From CAZGNZ01 sp964527215 (GTDB taxonomy: Bacteria > Fidelibacterota > Marinisomatia > SCGC-AAA003-L08 > JACNLC01): a stretch of DNA of 64,000 bases. Below, in pieces: positions 17,072 to 25,560 of the stretch. Both the position numbers and the translations under genes were made by a program. The notes beneath the pieces were generated by a model. That model made no database searches. It saw nothing but the letters and a program-made list of their open reading frames with translations, and was not told the DNA's origin. Where the stretch lies: positions 32,771-96,770 of the forward strand of contig CAZGNZ010000012.1 of the NCBI GenBank assembly GCA_964527215.1. Direction: 5' to 3'. How positions within the stretch are numbered: the stretch's first letter is position 1; each line of letters begins with the position of its first letter.

Positions 17072-18013
17072 TCAGCTGCTGCCCAAAATATGGAGCTGTA
17101 CTTCAGGGTTTCCTTCCATGTCGTCTGCGATTCGCAGAATCATGAGAGGATGCAGTGATCCTCTGACATATGTCTTTCCGATTGTGATATAGGTATACCC
17201 GTCGTCGCGATCCATTTCTATGAATTGCAGATCAGGGAAACATTCCCGTACGGAAACTTCCACCTGCCGCAGGATGGGTTCTGCCAAATCGGTGCTGCTG
17301 GAACTGCCGAAAGAAGCCTCATAATCCGGAGAAATCTCCTGGGCATTGACAATATGATTGTCCGAAGTGCAGGGGAGATGTACCGCAACCTCCTGGGAGT
17401 ACATCAGCCAGGGTTTGCCGGGATTCTCATCCAAGGTGAAAATGTTTTCAAAGGAATTGATTCTCATATTGAACAGTTTTGTCAGAACGTCGCAGAATTC
17501 ATCGCACGAGTACAAATATTTTCGGGTTTTGACGAAATCGTATTCATATTCCGGCCACTGAAAATCATCCTTAATCCATGTACCGGTGAGGTATGACCCG
17601 TCCGCCCGGGTTAAAGTGCCCCAGCCGGCCCTGGTATCATTTTCAAAACGCCCTTCCCAGTGCATCGTGTCTGCCCATGAGTAAACTGCATGACCATGCC
17701 GCTGGTCAAAATAATAATCACCTGCGTACAGACGTCCATCAGCGTTTTCGAGACCGAATCCCTGAAAATTGTTTTCATAAAATTCGCCGGTGTATATTTT
17801 GCCGTTGGAATAAATATAGGTTCCTATTCCGTGCATCATATAGTTTTTAAACATACCGATATACCGGTTGCCGCCTTCCAGGGCATACACTCCGGCTCCA
17901 TCCTGACAATCCCCGGCAATACATCCTGTGTTTTGAGCAAAGCCCATCCCGGTCAAAACGAACAGGGCTGCTGTGAGTGAACGGATGTGTGTATAATCCC
18001 AAAAACAGTGCAT
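17072..18013 (-). CDS. secreted MORN-repeat protein
   Basis: The start at 18013 is chosen because AGGAGG lies 5 bases before that ATG; an upstream ATG at 18034 has no such site. A signal-peptide-like stretch (RSLTAALFVLTGMGFAQ) precedes about five MORN repeats (for example YIGMFKNYMMHGIGTYIYSN, YTGEFYENNFQGFGL, WEGRFENDTRAGWGTLTRAD). A ~170-residue C-terminal domain of unknown function follows. MORN repeats are beta-hairpin repeats found in membrane- and peptidoglycan-associated proteins. It is probably periplasmic. It is divergent from the HD-GYP gene. Confidence 0.8.
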   Translation of the reverse strand: MHCFWDYTHIRSLTAALFVLTGMGFAQNTGCIAGDCQDGAGVYALEGGNRYIGMFKNYMMHGIGTYIYSNGKIYTGEFYENNFQGFGLENADGRLYAGDYYFDQRHGHAVYSWADTMHWEGRFENDTRAGWGTLTRADGSYLTGTWIKDDFQWPEYEYDFVKTRKYLYSCDEFCDVLTKLFNMRINSFENIFTLDENPGKPWLMYSQEVAVHLPCTSDNHIVNAQEISPDYEASFGSSSSTDLAEPILRQVEVSVRECFPDLQFIEMDRDDGYTYITIGKTYVRGSLHPLMILRIADDMEGNPEVQLHILGSS

Positions 18014-18034
18014 ATAACCTCCTGGAATTACCAT

Positions 18035-18370
18035 TGATGATGATTGTTCTGCTGGATAAAATGAAGTTTACTGAATACAGACTGCTTTCAAGTTAATTCA
18101 ATATTTGTGTTGGAAAAAAGAGATTAAGTATCCTCTAAAGTCGGTCAGGGCAGACGGTTTTGACTGCACAGTCGCTGCGGGCAAGTTCAGACTGCTGCTG
18201 GTCAAAGCGTTTCATTCTTTCAAATTTTAATATGCGGACATCGTCATCTCGCTATAATTTTACATGTTGAATTATGCGGAATCCGTACAATGTGCCGTCT
18301 GAAAACTGAATTAATGGCTAAAATCTGAACTCAACCCGAATGATAAGCATAATCAAAAAATACTATCTGA
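18035..18370. other. divergent intergenic region
   Basis: These 336 bases lie between the MORN gene and the HD-GYP gene and should contain promoters for both. Apart from AT-rich stretches near each start I see no defined site. Confidence 0.4.
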
Positions 18371-19402
18371 ATGAATTTACTGAATAAGGATTACAGACTG
18401 CTGATTGTGGACAATGAGTCCACGGTTTTGGCAGATATTCGAAATCTGCTGTTCAAGGAATACGCTTTAACGTTTGCCAAAACTGCACATGAAGCCCTAA
18501 GCGTTGCAGATAAACTTCAACCGGACCTGGTGCTGATTGCAGTGGGTTTAAAAAATCTGGATGGGTTTGAAGTCTGCAAAACCATAAAAAAACTGCGTCA
18601 TCTCTCACGTGTCCCTGTCATTTTCATGACATCAATATCAGACCCGAGCGTGGAAAAGCGCGGATTTGAATGCGGCGGCAGTGATTTTATTCGAAAGCCG
18701 TTGTCTCCAGCTGTTCTGAAAGCCCGAATAAAAATCCACCTTTCTCTGTATCATCAGCAAAAAACCGTAGAAAAGAAAGTCCAGGAGCGAACCGCAGAAC
18801 TGATGGCCAGCTGTAAAGGGGCCATCTATATGCTTGGAGAGGTCGGCCATTTTAATGACAGTGATCCGGGACTGCATATCTGGCGTATGGCAGCGTATTC
18901 AGTGGCGATAGCCCGTAAAGCCGGTTGGTCTGGCAGTCGGCTTGAGCTTCTGGCATATTCTGCTCCCCTGCATGATCTGGGCAAGATTGGAATTCAGGAT
19001 ACCATTCTGAAAAAGCCCGGCAAACTGACGTCGGAAGAATGGATCACCATGCGGAACCACACCATGATCGGATATAAACTGCTGAGCAGCAATTCCTCTC
19101 CGCTGTTCCAGATGGCCGCCGAAATAGCATATACCCATCATGAGAAATGGGACGGAACCGGATACCCGCGCGGATTAAAAGGTGAAGAAATACCTGAATC
19201 AGCTCGTGTCGTCGCTATCGCCGATGTATTTGATATCCTGACCATGCAGCGGTCTTACAAAGCTCCCTGGCCGATCAAACGGGCAGTTCAGGAGATCAAG
19301 AAAAACAAGGAAATTCACTTTGATCCCGTCCTGGTGGATCATTTTATTGAAATATATCCCGAAATCATTCATATAAAAGAAATCTGGGACAGCCGGGAAT
19401 AG
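18371..19402 (+). CDS. HD-GYP domain protein with degenerate receiver domain
   Basis: The 343-residue product joins an N-terminal CheY-like receiver (about 8-125), a short coiled linker (KTVEKKVQERTAELM) and an HD-GYP phosphodiesterase domain (about 165-330). The HD-GYP motifs are intact: HDLGKIG near residue 201, HHEKWDGTGYPRGLKGEEIP near 256 and IADVFDILT. The expected activity is cyclic-di-GMP (or cGAMP) hydrolysis. In the receiver the phospho-acceptor position is Ala57 (LVLIAVGLKNLDG, where families have LLDIMMP) and one acidic-pocket residue is Asn15; the switch Thr and the Lys (RKP) are kept. It probably cannot be phosphorylated in the usual way. No histidine kinase is adjacent. Confidence 0.88.
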   Translation: MNLLNKDYRLLIVDNESTVLADIRNLLFKEYALTFAKTAHEALSVADKLQPDLVLIAVGLKNLDGFEVCKTIKKLRHLSRVPVIFMTSISDPSVEKRGFECGGSDFIRKPLSPAVLKARIKIHLSLYHQQKTVEKKVQERTAELMASCKGAIYMLGEVGHFNDSDPGLHIWRMAAYSVAIARKAGWSGSRLELLAYSAPLHDLGKIGIQDTILKKPGKLTSEEWITMRNHTMIGYKLLSSNSSPLFQMAAEIAYTHHEKWDGTGYPRGLKGEEIPESARVVAIADVFDILTMQRSYKAPWPIKRAVQEIKKNKEIHFDPVLVDHFIEIYPEIIHIKEIWDSRE

Positions 19403-19515
19403 GCAGGCATTTTCAACCGGCAGTCCTGACAAAATCAGGTTCCCGGCCCTGTCTTGAAATGGGTTCCTTCAGCGATATATCGATACTGATTATCACATCA
19501 ATTGGGAGGTCCCTT

Positions 19516-20889
19516 ATGCGAAATATTGTTCCAACAGCCGGAATCCTCTGTCTGCTTTTTGTGCTTCAGGCCGGCATTGAATCTGATGAAGGTTCAGCTG
19601 TTCCCTCACAGCAAATCCTTGAGGCTCAGCTGGATTCACTGAAAGATGCCAGAAATTTAACAGCTATCCGGACCAAACTTGACGAGTTGCTTTTGTATTA
19701 TCCGGAACATCTGGATGCGCTGAGTCTGCGGATTTATATCAACTCCCATTACAGAGAAAATTTTCAGCAGGTTCTGACGGATTTGGAGACCAGCTCCGGT
19801 ATTCGGGAAACCCCTGAAAGCTGGTGGACTGAAATTGGGTATTTGTACATCGACAGCGGAGACCCGGATCATGCACGACAGCTGGCGGACAAAGGACTTG
19901 AGCTGTTTCCGGACAACAGTGAGCTGCTTGTGATTCGGGGAGAAGCCAACGGGAATCTGGGGGATTTCGGCAGTGCTATCGATGATTACAAAAAAAGCCT
20001 GGAAATCCGGCCGGGATATGAATACGGAATGGTGAATCTGGCGGAAGCCTATTTTGAGAATGGCGACACTGCGGAAGGATTGGCGATGGTGGACGAGACT
20101 CTGGCCAGTCACCCAACTTCCCATCTGGTCATGCATGTGCGCGGCAATTATTTCCAAAGCATTGATGAATTTGACAAAGCGCTTTTGGATCTGGAACAGG
20201 CCGCAGCATGGGCGGATCCCGCCACACAGGCGTATTATTTCGGGGTGATGTCATTTGTCTATCAGGATATGAATGACTCGGACAGAGCCTGTGAATCTGC
20301 CGTGAAAGCGCTCAAGGGCGGGGATTCATTTGCCTATTCCATGATTGACGGGTGCAATATCACTCTTGAAGAATTCAGTCTTTCCGGTGGTGACAGACTG
20401 ATATATCGGACAACCATCCCCGGGGCGGATCAGTTAACGGTCAGTCTTACGAATCTCACGGAGGAAATGGTGAAGTTCGACTGGAACCTGAACAGCAATG
20501 AAGGTACCGCCGGCTCCGTTACCGTCACGGAAGATGCTTTTCACACTTCATTCGCGCTGCACAATTCATTTTCCGACGGCAGTGATTTGCTGCTGGAAGA
20601 CAGAACATCCATCTGGCTGAGTCATGAAGCCTGGCGAAGTCTGCGTCCAAACAATGTCTTCACCATGGATACCGGCAGTGGAGAAAAAACCGTAATGGTG
20701 ACCGGTGAAGAACTGTTCGCATTTACGTTAAACGGAGAAAATGCTGTTGTTTCTGCTGTTGTGCTGGAATCTGTCAGCGATGAAACACCGGAAAAATTCT
20801 GGATATTGGATGAGCCGTACAATACCATTATCCTGAAAATGGATTCAGACTGGGATATGGAACTTCTGGAAGCGGTTACTGAAGAGTAG
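19516..20889 (+). CDS. secreted TPR-repeat protein
   Basis: The start at ATG 19516 follows GGGAGG at a good distance and begins with a signal peptide (MRNIVPTAGILCLLFVLQAG); an upstream ATG at 19459 is less likely. The protein has about 457 residues. Residues ~80-270 form TPR repeats (WWTEIGYLYIDSGDPDHARQ, NLGDFGSAIDDYKKSLEIRP, VNLAEAYFENGDTAEGLAMV). The C-terminal ~170 residues form a beta-rich domain without a recognised family. It probably acts as a periplasmic scaffold. It precedes the methyltransferase gene by about 50 bases on the same strand. Confidence 0.8.
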   Translation: MRNIVPTAGILCLLFVLQAGIESDEGSAVPSQQILEAQLDSLKDARNLTAIRTKLDELLLYYPEHLDALSLRIYINSHYRENFQQVLTDLETSSGIRETPESWWTEIGYLYIDSGDPDHARQLADKGLELFPDNSELLVIRGEANGNLGDFGSAIDDYKKSLEIRPGYEYGMVNLAEAYFENGDTAEGLAMVDETLASHPTSHLVMHVRGNYFQSIDEFDKALLDLEQAAAWADPATQAYYFGVMSFVYQDMNDSDRACESAVKALKGGDSFAYSMIDGCNITLEEFSLSGGDRLIYRTTIPGADQLTVSLTNLTEEMVKFDWNLNSNEGTAGSVTVTEDAFHTSFALHNSFSDGSDLLLEDRTSIWLSHEAWRSLRPNNVFTMDTGSGEKTVMVTGEELFAFTLNGENAVVSAVVLESVSDETPEKFWILDEPYNTIILKMDSDWDMELLEAVTEE

Positions 20890-20940
20890 GAAAACACTCC
20901 CTGTCTGCATGGACGACAGGGATGATATCAGGAAAAGGGT

Positions 20941-21615
20941 ATGACAAAATATAATCCCGTGGAAATTCACGACCAGACTGCCGCCGGGTACGATGAGCAG
21001 GTCAAGGAATACCACAGTTACGGACACGAGATTCTTTTTGGTCTGTGTTTCGAATTCTGCAAAACGGATGGGCAGGTGCTTGATCTCGGTATTGGGACCG
21101 GACTCAGTTCGAAGTATTATCCAAAACTGGGAATGAACGTGACCGGTGTGGATGCCTCTGAAAGTATGCTGAAGGAATGCCGGAAAAAGGGGTTTGCGCA
21201 CAGGCTGATTGTTCATGACATCGGAAACAGTCCGCTTCCTCTGGAAGACTCAGTATTCGACATGGTGATTGCCTGCGGTCTGTTTCATTTCTATAAAGAT
21301 CTCCGCAGTGTATTTCAGGATGTGTCCCGGGTACTGGTTCCGAATGGGATATTTGGATTTACGCTGTCAACCCCGAGTTCGCTGGAAGTCGCTCCGAATG
21401 GGAATCCCGGATTCTGGGAAGTTCCCACCGTTTGGGGGGTTCCCATTACGAAGCACTCCGATGAGTATGCTTCAGATCTGTCAAAAGACTGTGGATTCGA
21501 GATGCTGAAAAAACAGAAGGTTCTCATTGACGGCGGACCGGGGAGCCGGTCGGATCTGCTGTTTACTGTTTATGTATGCCGCTGTACAGGGAAAATCAGC
21601 AAAGCAAATGAATGA
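20941..21615 (+). CDS. SAM-dependent methyltransferase (class I)
   Basis: The 224-residue product has motif I VLDLGIGTGLSSKYY, the acidic end of strand 2 (VTGVDASESM) and a later strand MVIACGLFHF, as in Methyltransf_11/25 enzymes. The substrate is unknown. An aggaaaag sequence precedes the ATG. Its stop overlaps the start of the RsgA gene (ATGA), which indicates translational coupling. Confidence 0.85.
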   Translation: MTKYNPVEIHDQTAAGYDEQVKEYHSYGHEILFGLCFEFCKTDGQVLDLGIGTGLSSKYYPKLGMNVTGVDASESMLKECRKKGFAHRLIVHDIGNSPLPLEDSVFDMVIACGLFHFYKDLRSVFQDVSRVLVPNGIFGFTLSTPSSLEVAPNGNPGFWEVPTVWGVPITKHSDEYASDLSKDCGFEMLKKQKVLIDGGPGSRSDLLFTVYVCRCTGKISKANE

Positions 21616-22700
21616 TAGAAAATATGACGAAATATACATTAAACGAACTTGGATTTGGGACCCATCAGGAAAAATTCCGCCAGGAAAATGAACTGGGCGA
21701 AATGCCGCCGGGCAGGGTGACTGCCGTTCATCGGGAACGATATTCCGTTTGGACTGAAGAGACCGAGCTGGAAGCAGAACTCATTGGACACTTGAGATTT
21801 GCATCCGAATCACCATCGGATCTGCCTGCTGTTGGAGACTGGGTGGTGGTGGATGTATTTGACGGTCACCGGGGACTGATTCACGGTGTATATCCTCGAA
21901 AGAACTCACTGGAAAGGCAGGCTGTTGGTAAATTCGGCGAAACCCAGATTATTGCCGCAAACATTGACACCGCCCTGATAGTACTTGCCGCTGACAGGGA
22001 TTTCAGCATCAACCGGATCGAAAGATATCTTGCGGTGTGCCATTCCGCTGAGATATTTCCAGTCATTCTGCTGAGCAAAACGGATTTGCTTGATCATGAT
22101 GAAACCATGCAGCTGACTGATATGATCGGTAGCAGAATACCGGGCATTCCATGCATCCCAATGAGCAATGAAACCTGCCTGGGCCTCGACCGCATCAGGG
22201 AATATCTGGCTCCCGGAAAGACCTGCTGTCTTCTGGGATCATCGGGTGTGGGCAAATCCACACTTCTGAACCGTCTTGCCGGCAGGCCGGTGATGGAAAC
22301 CGCATCCATCAGTGTCAGCTCGGACCGGGGACGGCATAAGACCACCCGCAGGGAGCTGATCATGCTTTCGGAAGGCGGGATGATTATCGATAATCCCGGT
22401 ATGCGCGAAGTGGGACTGGCCGATGCGGAAAAGGGTCTGAGTGTCACATTTGATCCTGTGATGCAGCTGGCGGAAAACTGCCGTTTTTCAGACTGCACCC
22501 ATCAGAATGAAGCTGGCTGCGCAGTGCTGGCGGCGGTTGAAAGCGGCGAACTGGATTCTGCCCTGTATGCACATTATGTAAAGCTGAGAAAAGAACAGGC
22601 GCACTTTGAATCCACCGTCTCAGAACGGCGCCGAAAAGACCGTCAGTTCGGTAAAATGGTAAAACAGATCAAGAAAGAAAAAATATTCAAGCGGATGTGA
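21612..22700 (+). CDS. rsgA: ribosome small-subunit GTPase RsgA (YjeQ)
   Basis: The 362-residue product shows the circularly permuted GTPase order: an N-terminal OB-like domain (ESPSDLPAVGDWVVVD), then G4 (LLSKTDL), G1 (LLGSSGVGKSTLLNRL), the Thr-rich G2 region (RGRHKTT) and G3 (DNPGMRE). A Cys/His zinc site follows (CRFSDCTHQNEAGC). RsgA helps late assembly of the 30S subunit. It overlaps the upstream methyltransferase by 4 bases and the downstream nucleotidyltransferase by 4 bases (GTGA), so these are one operon. Confidence 0.95.
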   Translation: MIENMTKYTLNELGFGTHQEKFRQENELGEMPPGRVTAVHRERYSVWTEETELEAELIGHLRFASESPSDLPAVGDWVVVDVFDGHRGLIHGVYPRKNSLERQAVGKFGETQIIAANIDTALIVLAADRDFSINRIERYLAVCHSAEIFPVILLSKTDLLDHDETMQLTDMIGSRIPGIPCIPMSNETCLGLDRIREYLAPGKTCCLLGSSGVGKSTLLNRLAGRPVMETASISVSSDRGRHKTTRRELIMLSEGGMIIDNPGMREVGLADAEKGLSVTFDPVMQLAENCRFSDCTHQNEAGCAVLAAVESGELDSALYAHYVKLRKEQAHFESTVSERRRKDRQFGKMVKQIKKEKIFKRM

Positions 22701-23593
22701 GGAAGTTGCCGGACACTTCGAAATACCCCTTGTCAGTAATCCTGGATACCGCCAGGAATGATTCGCGTATTCGAGCCGTCCTTCTGAACGGATCCCGTGC
22801 CAATCCAAACTGTCCTGCAGACCCGTTTCAGGATTTCGATATTGTGTATTTTGTCCGCGAACCTGCTTTTTTTAAGAATAACCTGAACTGGATCAATCGC
22901 TTTGGTGAACTGATGATCCTGCAGATGCCGGAACCCGGATTCAATACCCCGGAACTGGATATGAACTCCTTTGTCTATCTCATGCAGTTCAAAAACGGCT
23001 TTCGCATCGATTTGACGGTCATTCCCGTACATCACCTGGATTTGGTTCGCTGGGACAGCCTCAGCGTGGTTCTGCTGGACAAAGACAGACTGCTGCCGGC
23101 ATTACAGCCGCCGAATGAATCTGACTATTATCCGAATCCTCCGACTGCCGAACAGTATTTTCACTGCTGCAATGAATTCTGGTGGCTCTGTCCAAGTATC
23201 GCCAAAGGACTTTGGCGCAGTGAAATTCTGTATGTAAAACATTTTCTGGATCATTTTCTCAGGAAACAGCTGGAAAAAATGCTGATCTGGAAAGTGGGAA
23301 TTCAAACGGAGTTTGAGGTGAATCCGGGAAAATGCGGGAAATATCTGGACAAATATCTGACTGCTGACGAATGGAATCTGCTTCTGGAAACATGGTCATC
23401 CGCGGTCGTACCGGCGGTGTGGGATGCGCTGTTTGCTCAAATCTCGCTGTTTCGATCCAGTGCATTGTCAGTGGCGGATGAATTCGGATACTCGTACCCT
23501 GACGCTGAGGACCGGCGTGTTACGGCTCATTTAAGGCATGTTCGCGGTTTGCCGTCCGATGCAGGCAGAATATATCCAAACGAGGGCAGATAG
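22697..23593 (+). CDS. ANT(6)-like (streptomycin 6-adenylyltransferase family) nucleotidyltransferase
   Basis: The 298-residue product matches the AadE/ANT(6) family through most of its length. It has RAVLLNGSRANPNCPADPFQ followed by DFDIVYFV (nucleotidyltransferase GS...DxD), a second acidic strand FRIDLTVIP, and the CCNEFWWLCPSIAKGLWRSE and FEVNPGKCGKYLDKYL segments. Characterised relatives adenylylate streptomycin; distant chromosomal homologues may act on other small molecules. It starts at a GTG overlapping the rsgA stop, so it is translationally coupled to rsgA. The family is near certain; resistance activity is not shown. Confidence 0.85.
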   Translation: MRKLPDTSKYPLSVILDTARNDSRIRAVLLNGSRANPNCPADPFQDFDIVYFVREPAFFKNNLNWINRFGELMILQMPEPGFNTPELDMNSFVYLMQFKNGFRIDLTVIPVHHLDLVRWDSLSVVLLDKDRLLPALQPPNESDYYPNPPTAEQYFHCCNEFWWLCPSIAKGLWRSEILYVKHFLDHFLRKQLEKMLIWKVGIQTEFEVNPGKCGKYLDKYLTADEWNLLLETWSSAVVPAVWDALFAQISLFRSSALSVADEFGYSYPDAEDRRVTAHLRHVRGLPSDAGRIYPNEGR

Positions 23594-23874
23594 CGGCTGG
23601 TTCAAAAGATCCGGGAAATATGCGGGAGACCGTACCGGCCAGCGTCCGTCCGGGTGCTGATCTGGTTTCAGCAGAGCCGTTTTTGCGGCAGTTTCAGCAG
23701 TATCATACGAATGCCGAAAGATATTCTGCAGGCAGGATGCGGGTGATAAAATTTTTACAAAACCCCTTCCACGGCAGAGTCTGTGGATTCAGGGGAATCA
23801 GCGAGAAGGTCATATTCAGAGGTCTGGCTGTGGAACGGCAGACGGACTGCTGAATCACGTAATTCTGAGAAATA

Positions 23875-24825
23875 ATGATAGATTCTGATATTATGCAGTG
23901 GCTGCTTGAGAGTGATCCGGCGATCCAGTACCAGACGCGCCGGGATCTCCTGGAGGATGATAACCCGAAGATTCGAAAGCGGATTGAAAAACTGGGATGG
24001 GGCAGTCAGATTCTCTCAAAGCGGCGAGCCGACGGCCACTGGGGAAATGGTTTTTCCCAGCCAAAGTGGATTTCGTCCCATTATACGCTGCTGGATTTGA
24101 AAAACCTCAGTATCAATCCGGAGCTGGCGGCTGCCAGGGAATGCATTCGCATGATCCTGGAGACGGAAAAGGGAAGGGACGGCGGTCTCAATCCCAGCCG
24201 CGATCTTCGATTCAGCGATGTCTGCATCAATGGGATGTTTCTGAACTACGCGTCTTATTTCGGAGCGGATCAGAACGAACTGAAAAGTATTATTGACTTC
24301 ATTCTTTCCCAGAAAATGAATGACGGCGGCTTTAACTGCGAAGTGAAAGAAACCGGCGCCCGTCACAGCTCAATGCACTCTACCATTTCTGTGCTGGAAG
24401 GTATTCTGGAATACAAGCGGATGTGGTATTCATACCGATTGTCCGAACTGGAAGAAGCGGCCTTTGATGGTCATGAATTTCTGCTTCGGCACCAGCTGTT
24501 TTTATCTGATCAGCCAGATGATCCCATCAGGAAAGAGTTCATGAACTTTGCGTATCCGTGCCGCTGGAAGTATGATATTCTCAGGGCTCTGGACTATTTT
24601 CAGGATGCAGGGCAGCTATGGGATGTTCGATTGAGACCGGCATTGGACGCGCTGCTGACGAAACGAAACAGGGACGGGACTTGGAATACCCCGGCACCGT
24701 ATCCGGGTCTGGTTCATTTTGAGATGGAATATGCAGACATGCCGGGACGCTGGAATACCCTCAGGGCATTGAGGGTGCAGAAATATTTCAGCGAAAAAAA
24801 ATCATCTGAACGAAAACGGATTTGA
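23875..24825 (+). CDS. squalene-hopene-cyclase/prenyltransferase-like helical protein
   Basis: The 316-residue product is built of alpha-hairpins with repeat signatures such as RADGHWGNGFSQPKW, KGRDGGLNPSRDLR, MNDGGFNCEVKE and NRDGTWNTPAPYPG. These are the QW-like/prenyltransferase repeats of the (alpha/alpha)6 toroid. The catalytic DxDD of class II cyclases is absent, so it is probably not a hopene cyclase; members of this group are of unknown function. The start has no strong ribosome-binding site. About 280 bases separate it from the upstream ANT(6)-like gene. Confidence 0.7.
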   Translation: MIDSDIMQWLLESDPAIQYQTRRDLLEDDNPKIRKRIEKLGWGSQILSKRRADGHWGNGFSQPKWISSHYTLLDLKNLSINPELAAARECIRMILETEKGRDGGLNPSRDLRFSDVCINGMFLNYASYFGADQNELKSIIDFILSQKMNDGGFNCEVKETGARHSSMHSTISVLEGILEYKRMWYSYRLSELEEAAFDGHEFLLRHQLFLSDQPDDPIRKEFMNFAYPCRWKYDILRALDYFQDAGQLWDVRLRPALDALLTKRNRDGTWNTPAPYPGLVHFEMEYADMPGRWNTLRALRVQKYFSEKKSSERKRI

Positions 24826-24934
24826 AAACTGCGCATTGAAGATGTCCGCAAAATCATCAGCTGATGGCCAAACCTCACACAGGAATGGGAACGACCATTT
24901 TGAAAGACAGCGTTTCGAAATTCAGTAATCTTGC

Positions 24935-25215
24935 CCTGACACCGTCCATGGACTGAAACCGCTGGAAAACGATGACTGTGCGGTCTGTATCCTGAACCGG
25001 AATAACCGGGAACAAACCTTGGAAATATACTGGCCGCGCTATGTAGATACTGACGGATTATCCAACCGGGAGTTTAATCCGGGTAGGCGGGAGTATCATA
25101 TACCATCCGCTTTGAAATTCCCCTTTCCCCGGCAGCACAATCCACCCTGTTAAACTGAACCTCACAGGTCATGAGGCGGTACTACTGAGGCTGATCCGGA
25201 TGGTCAAGCAGTCAC
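24935..25215 (+). pseudogene. decayed C-terminal remnant of an alpha-galactosidase-like (GH27) gene
   Basis: Translated piecewise, the DNA gives LKPLENDDCAVCILNRNNRE (from about 24957) and later LNLTGHEAVLLRL (about 25155-25195). These resemble the C-terminal beta-domain of GH27 alpha-galactosidases (KPL..GD.AV.LLNR and a late GHE/GHA..VLRL). The two pieces are in different frames, stops intervene and no N-terminal part is present. The assignment is by motif resemblance only. Confidence 0.4.
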
Positions 25216-25560
25216 TGCAGCAAGGCGCAGACTGATTGAGAAAATATCAAGTGATTCCTATGCGTGTATTATACTAAATTACCGTGGTGCCGTAAAGTGA
25301 TTCCCTGAGCATGGCAGACAGATCCCAACCCATATAATTCTCCGAACTTTACATCTTGAAATTTCAACCGGTCCTCAATACCGGCCCGGTGATTCACATC
25401 ATGAGACTATTCTGGTGCTTTCCTTTACAAAAACAGATTGATCAATGATCAAATTATTCACGGTTTGGCGGACTCATCCGGTTTTCAGTTTCACTGACTC
25501 AATTCGCCGACGGTGCCGATATTATAAATTTCCTTTAACCAAAGTATGCAGAGGGTGCAC
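25216..25560. other. non-coding region before the multihaem cytochrome gene
   Basis: About 345 bases without a convincing ORF or RNA. They should include the promoter of the gene at 25561; no clear -35/-10 pair was singled out. Confidence 0.35.

Noticed and set aside
23620..23853. 77-residue ORF after the ANT(6)-like gene
   Set aside because: No ribosome-binding site, low-complexity composition and no family resemblance; possibly decayed DNA.
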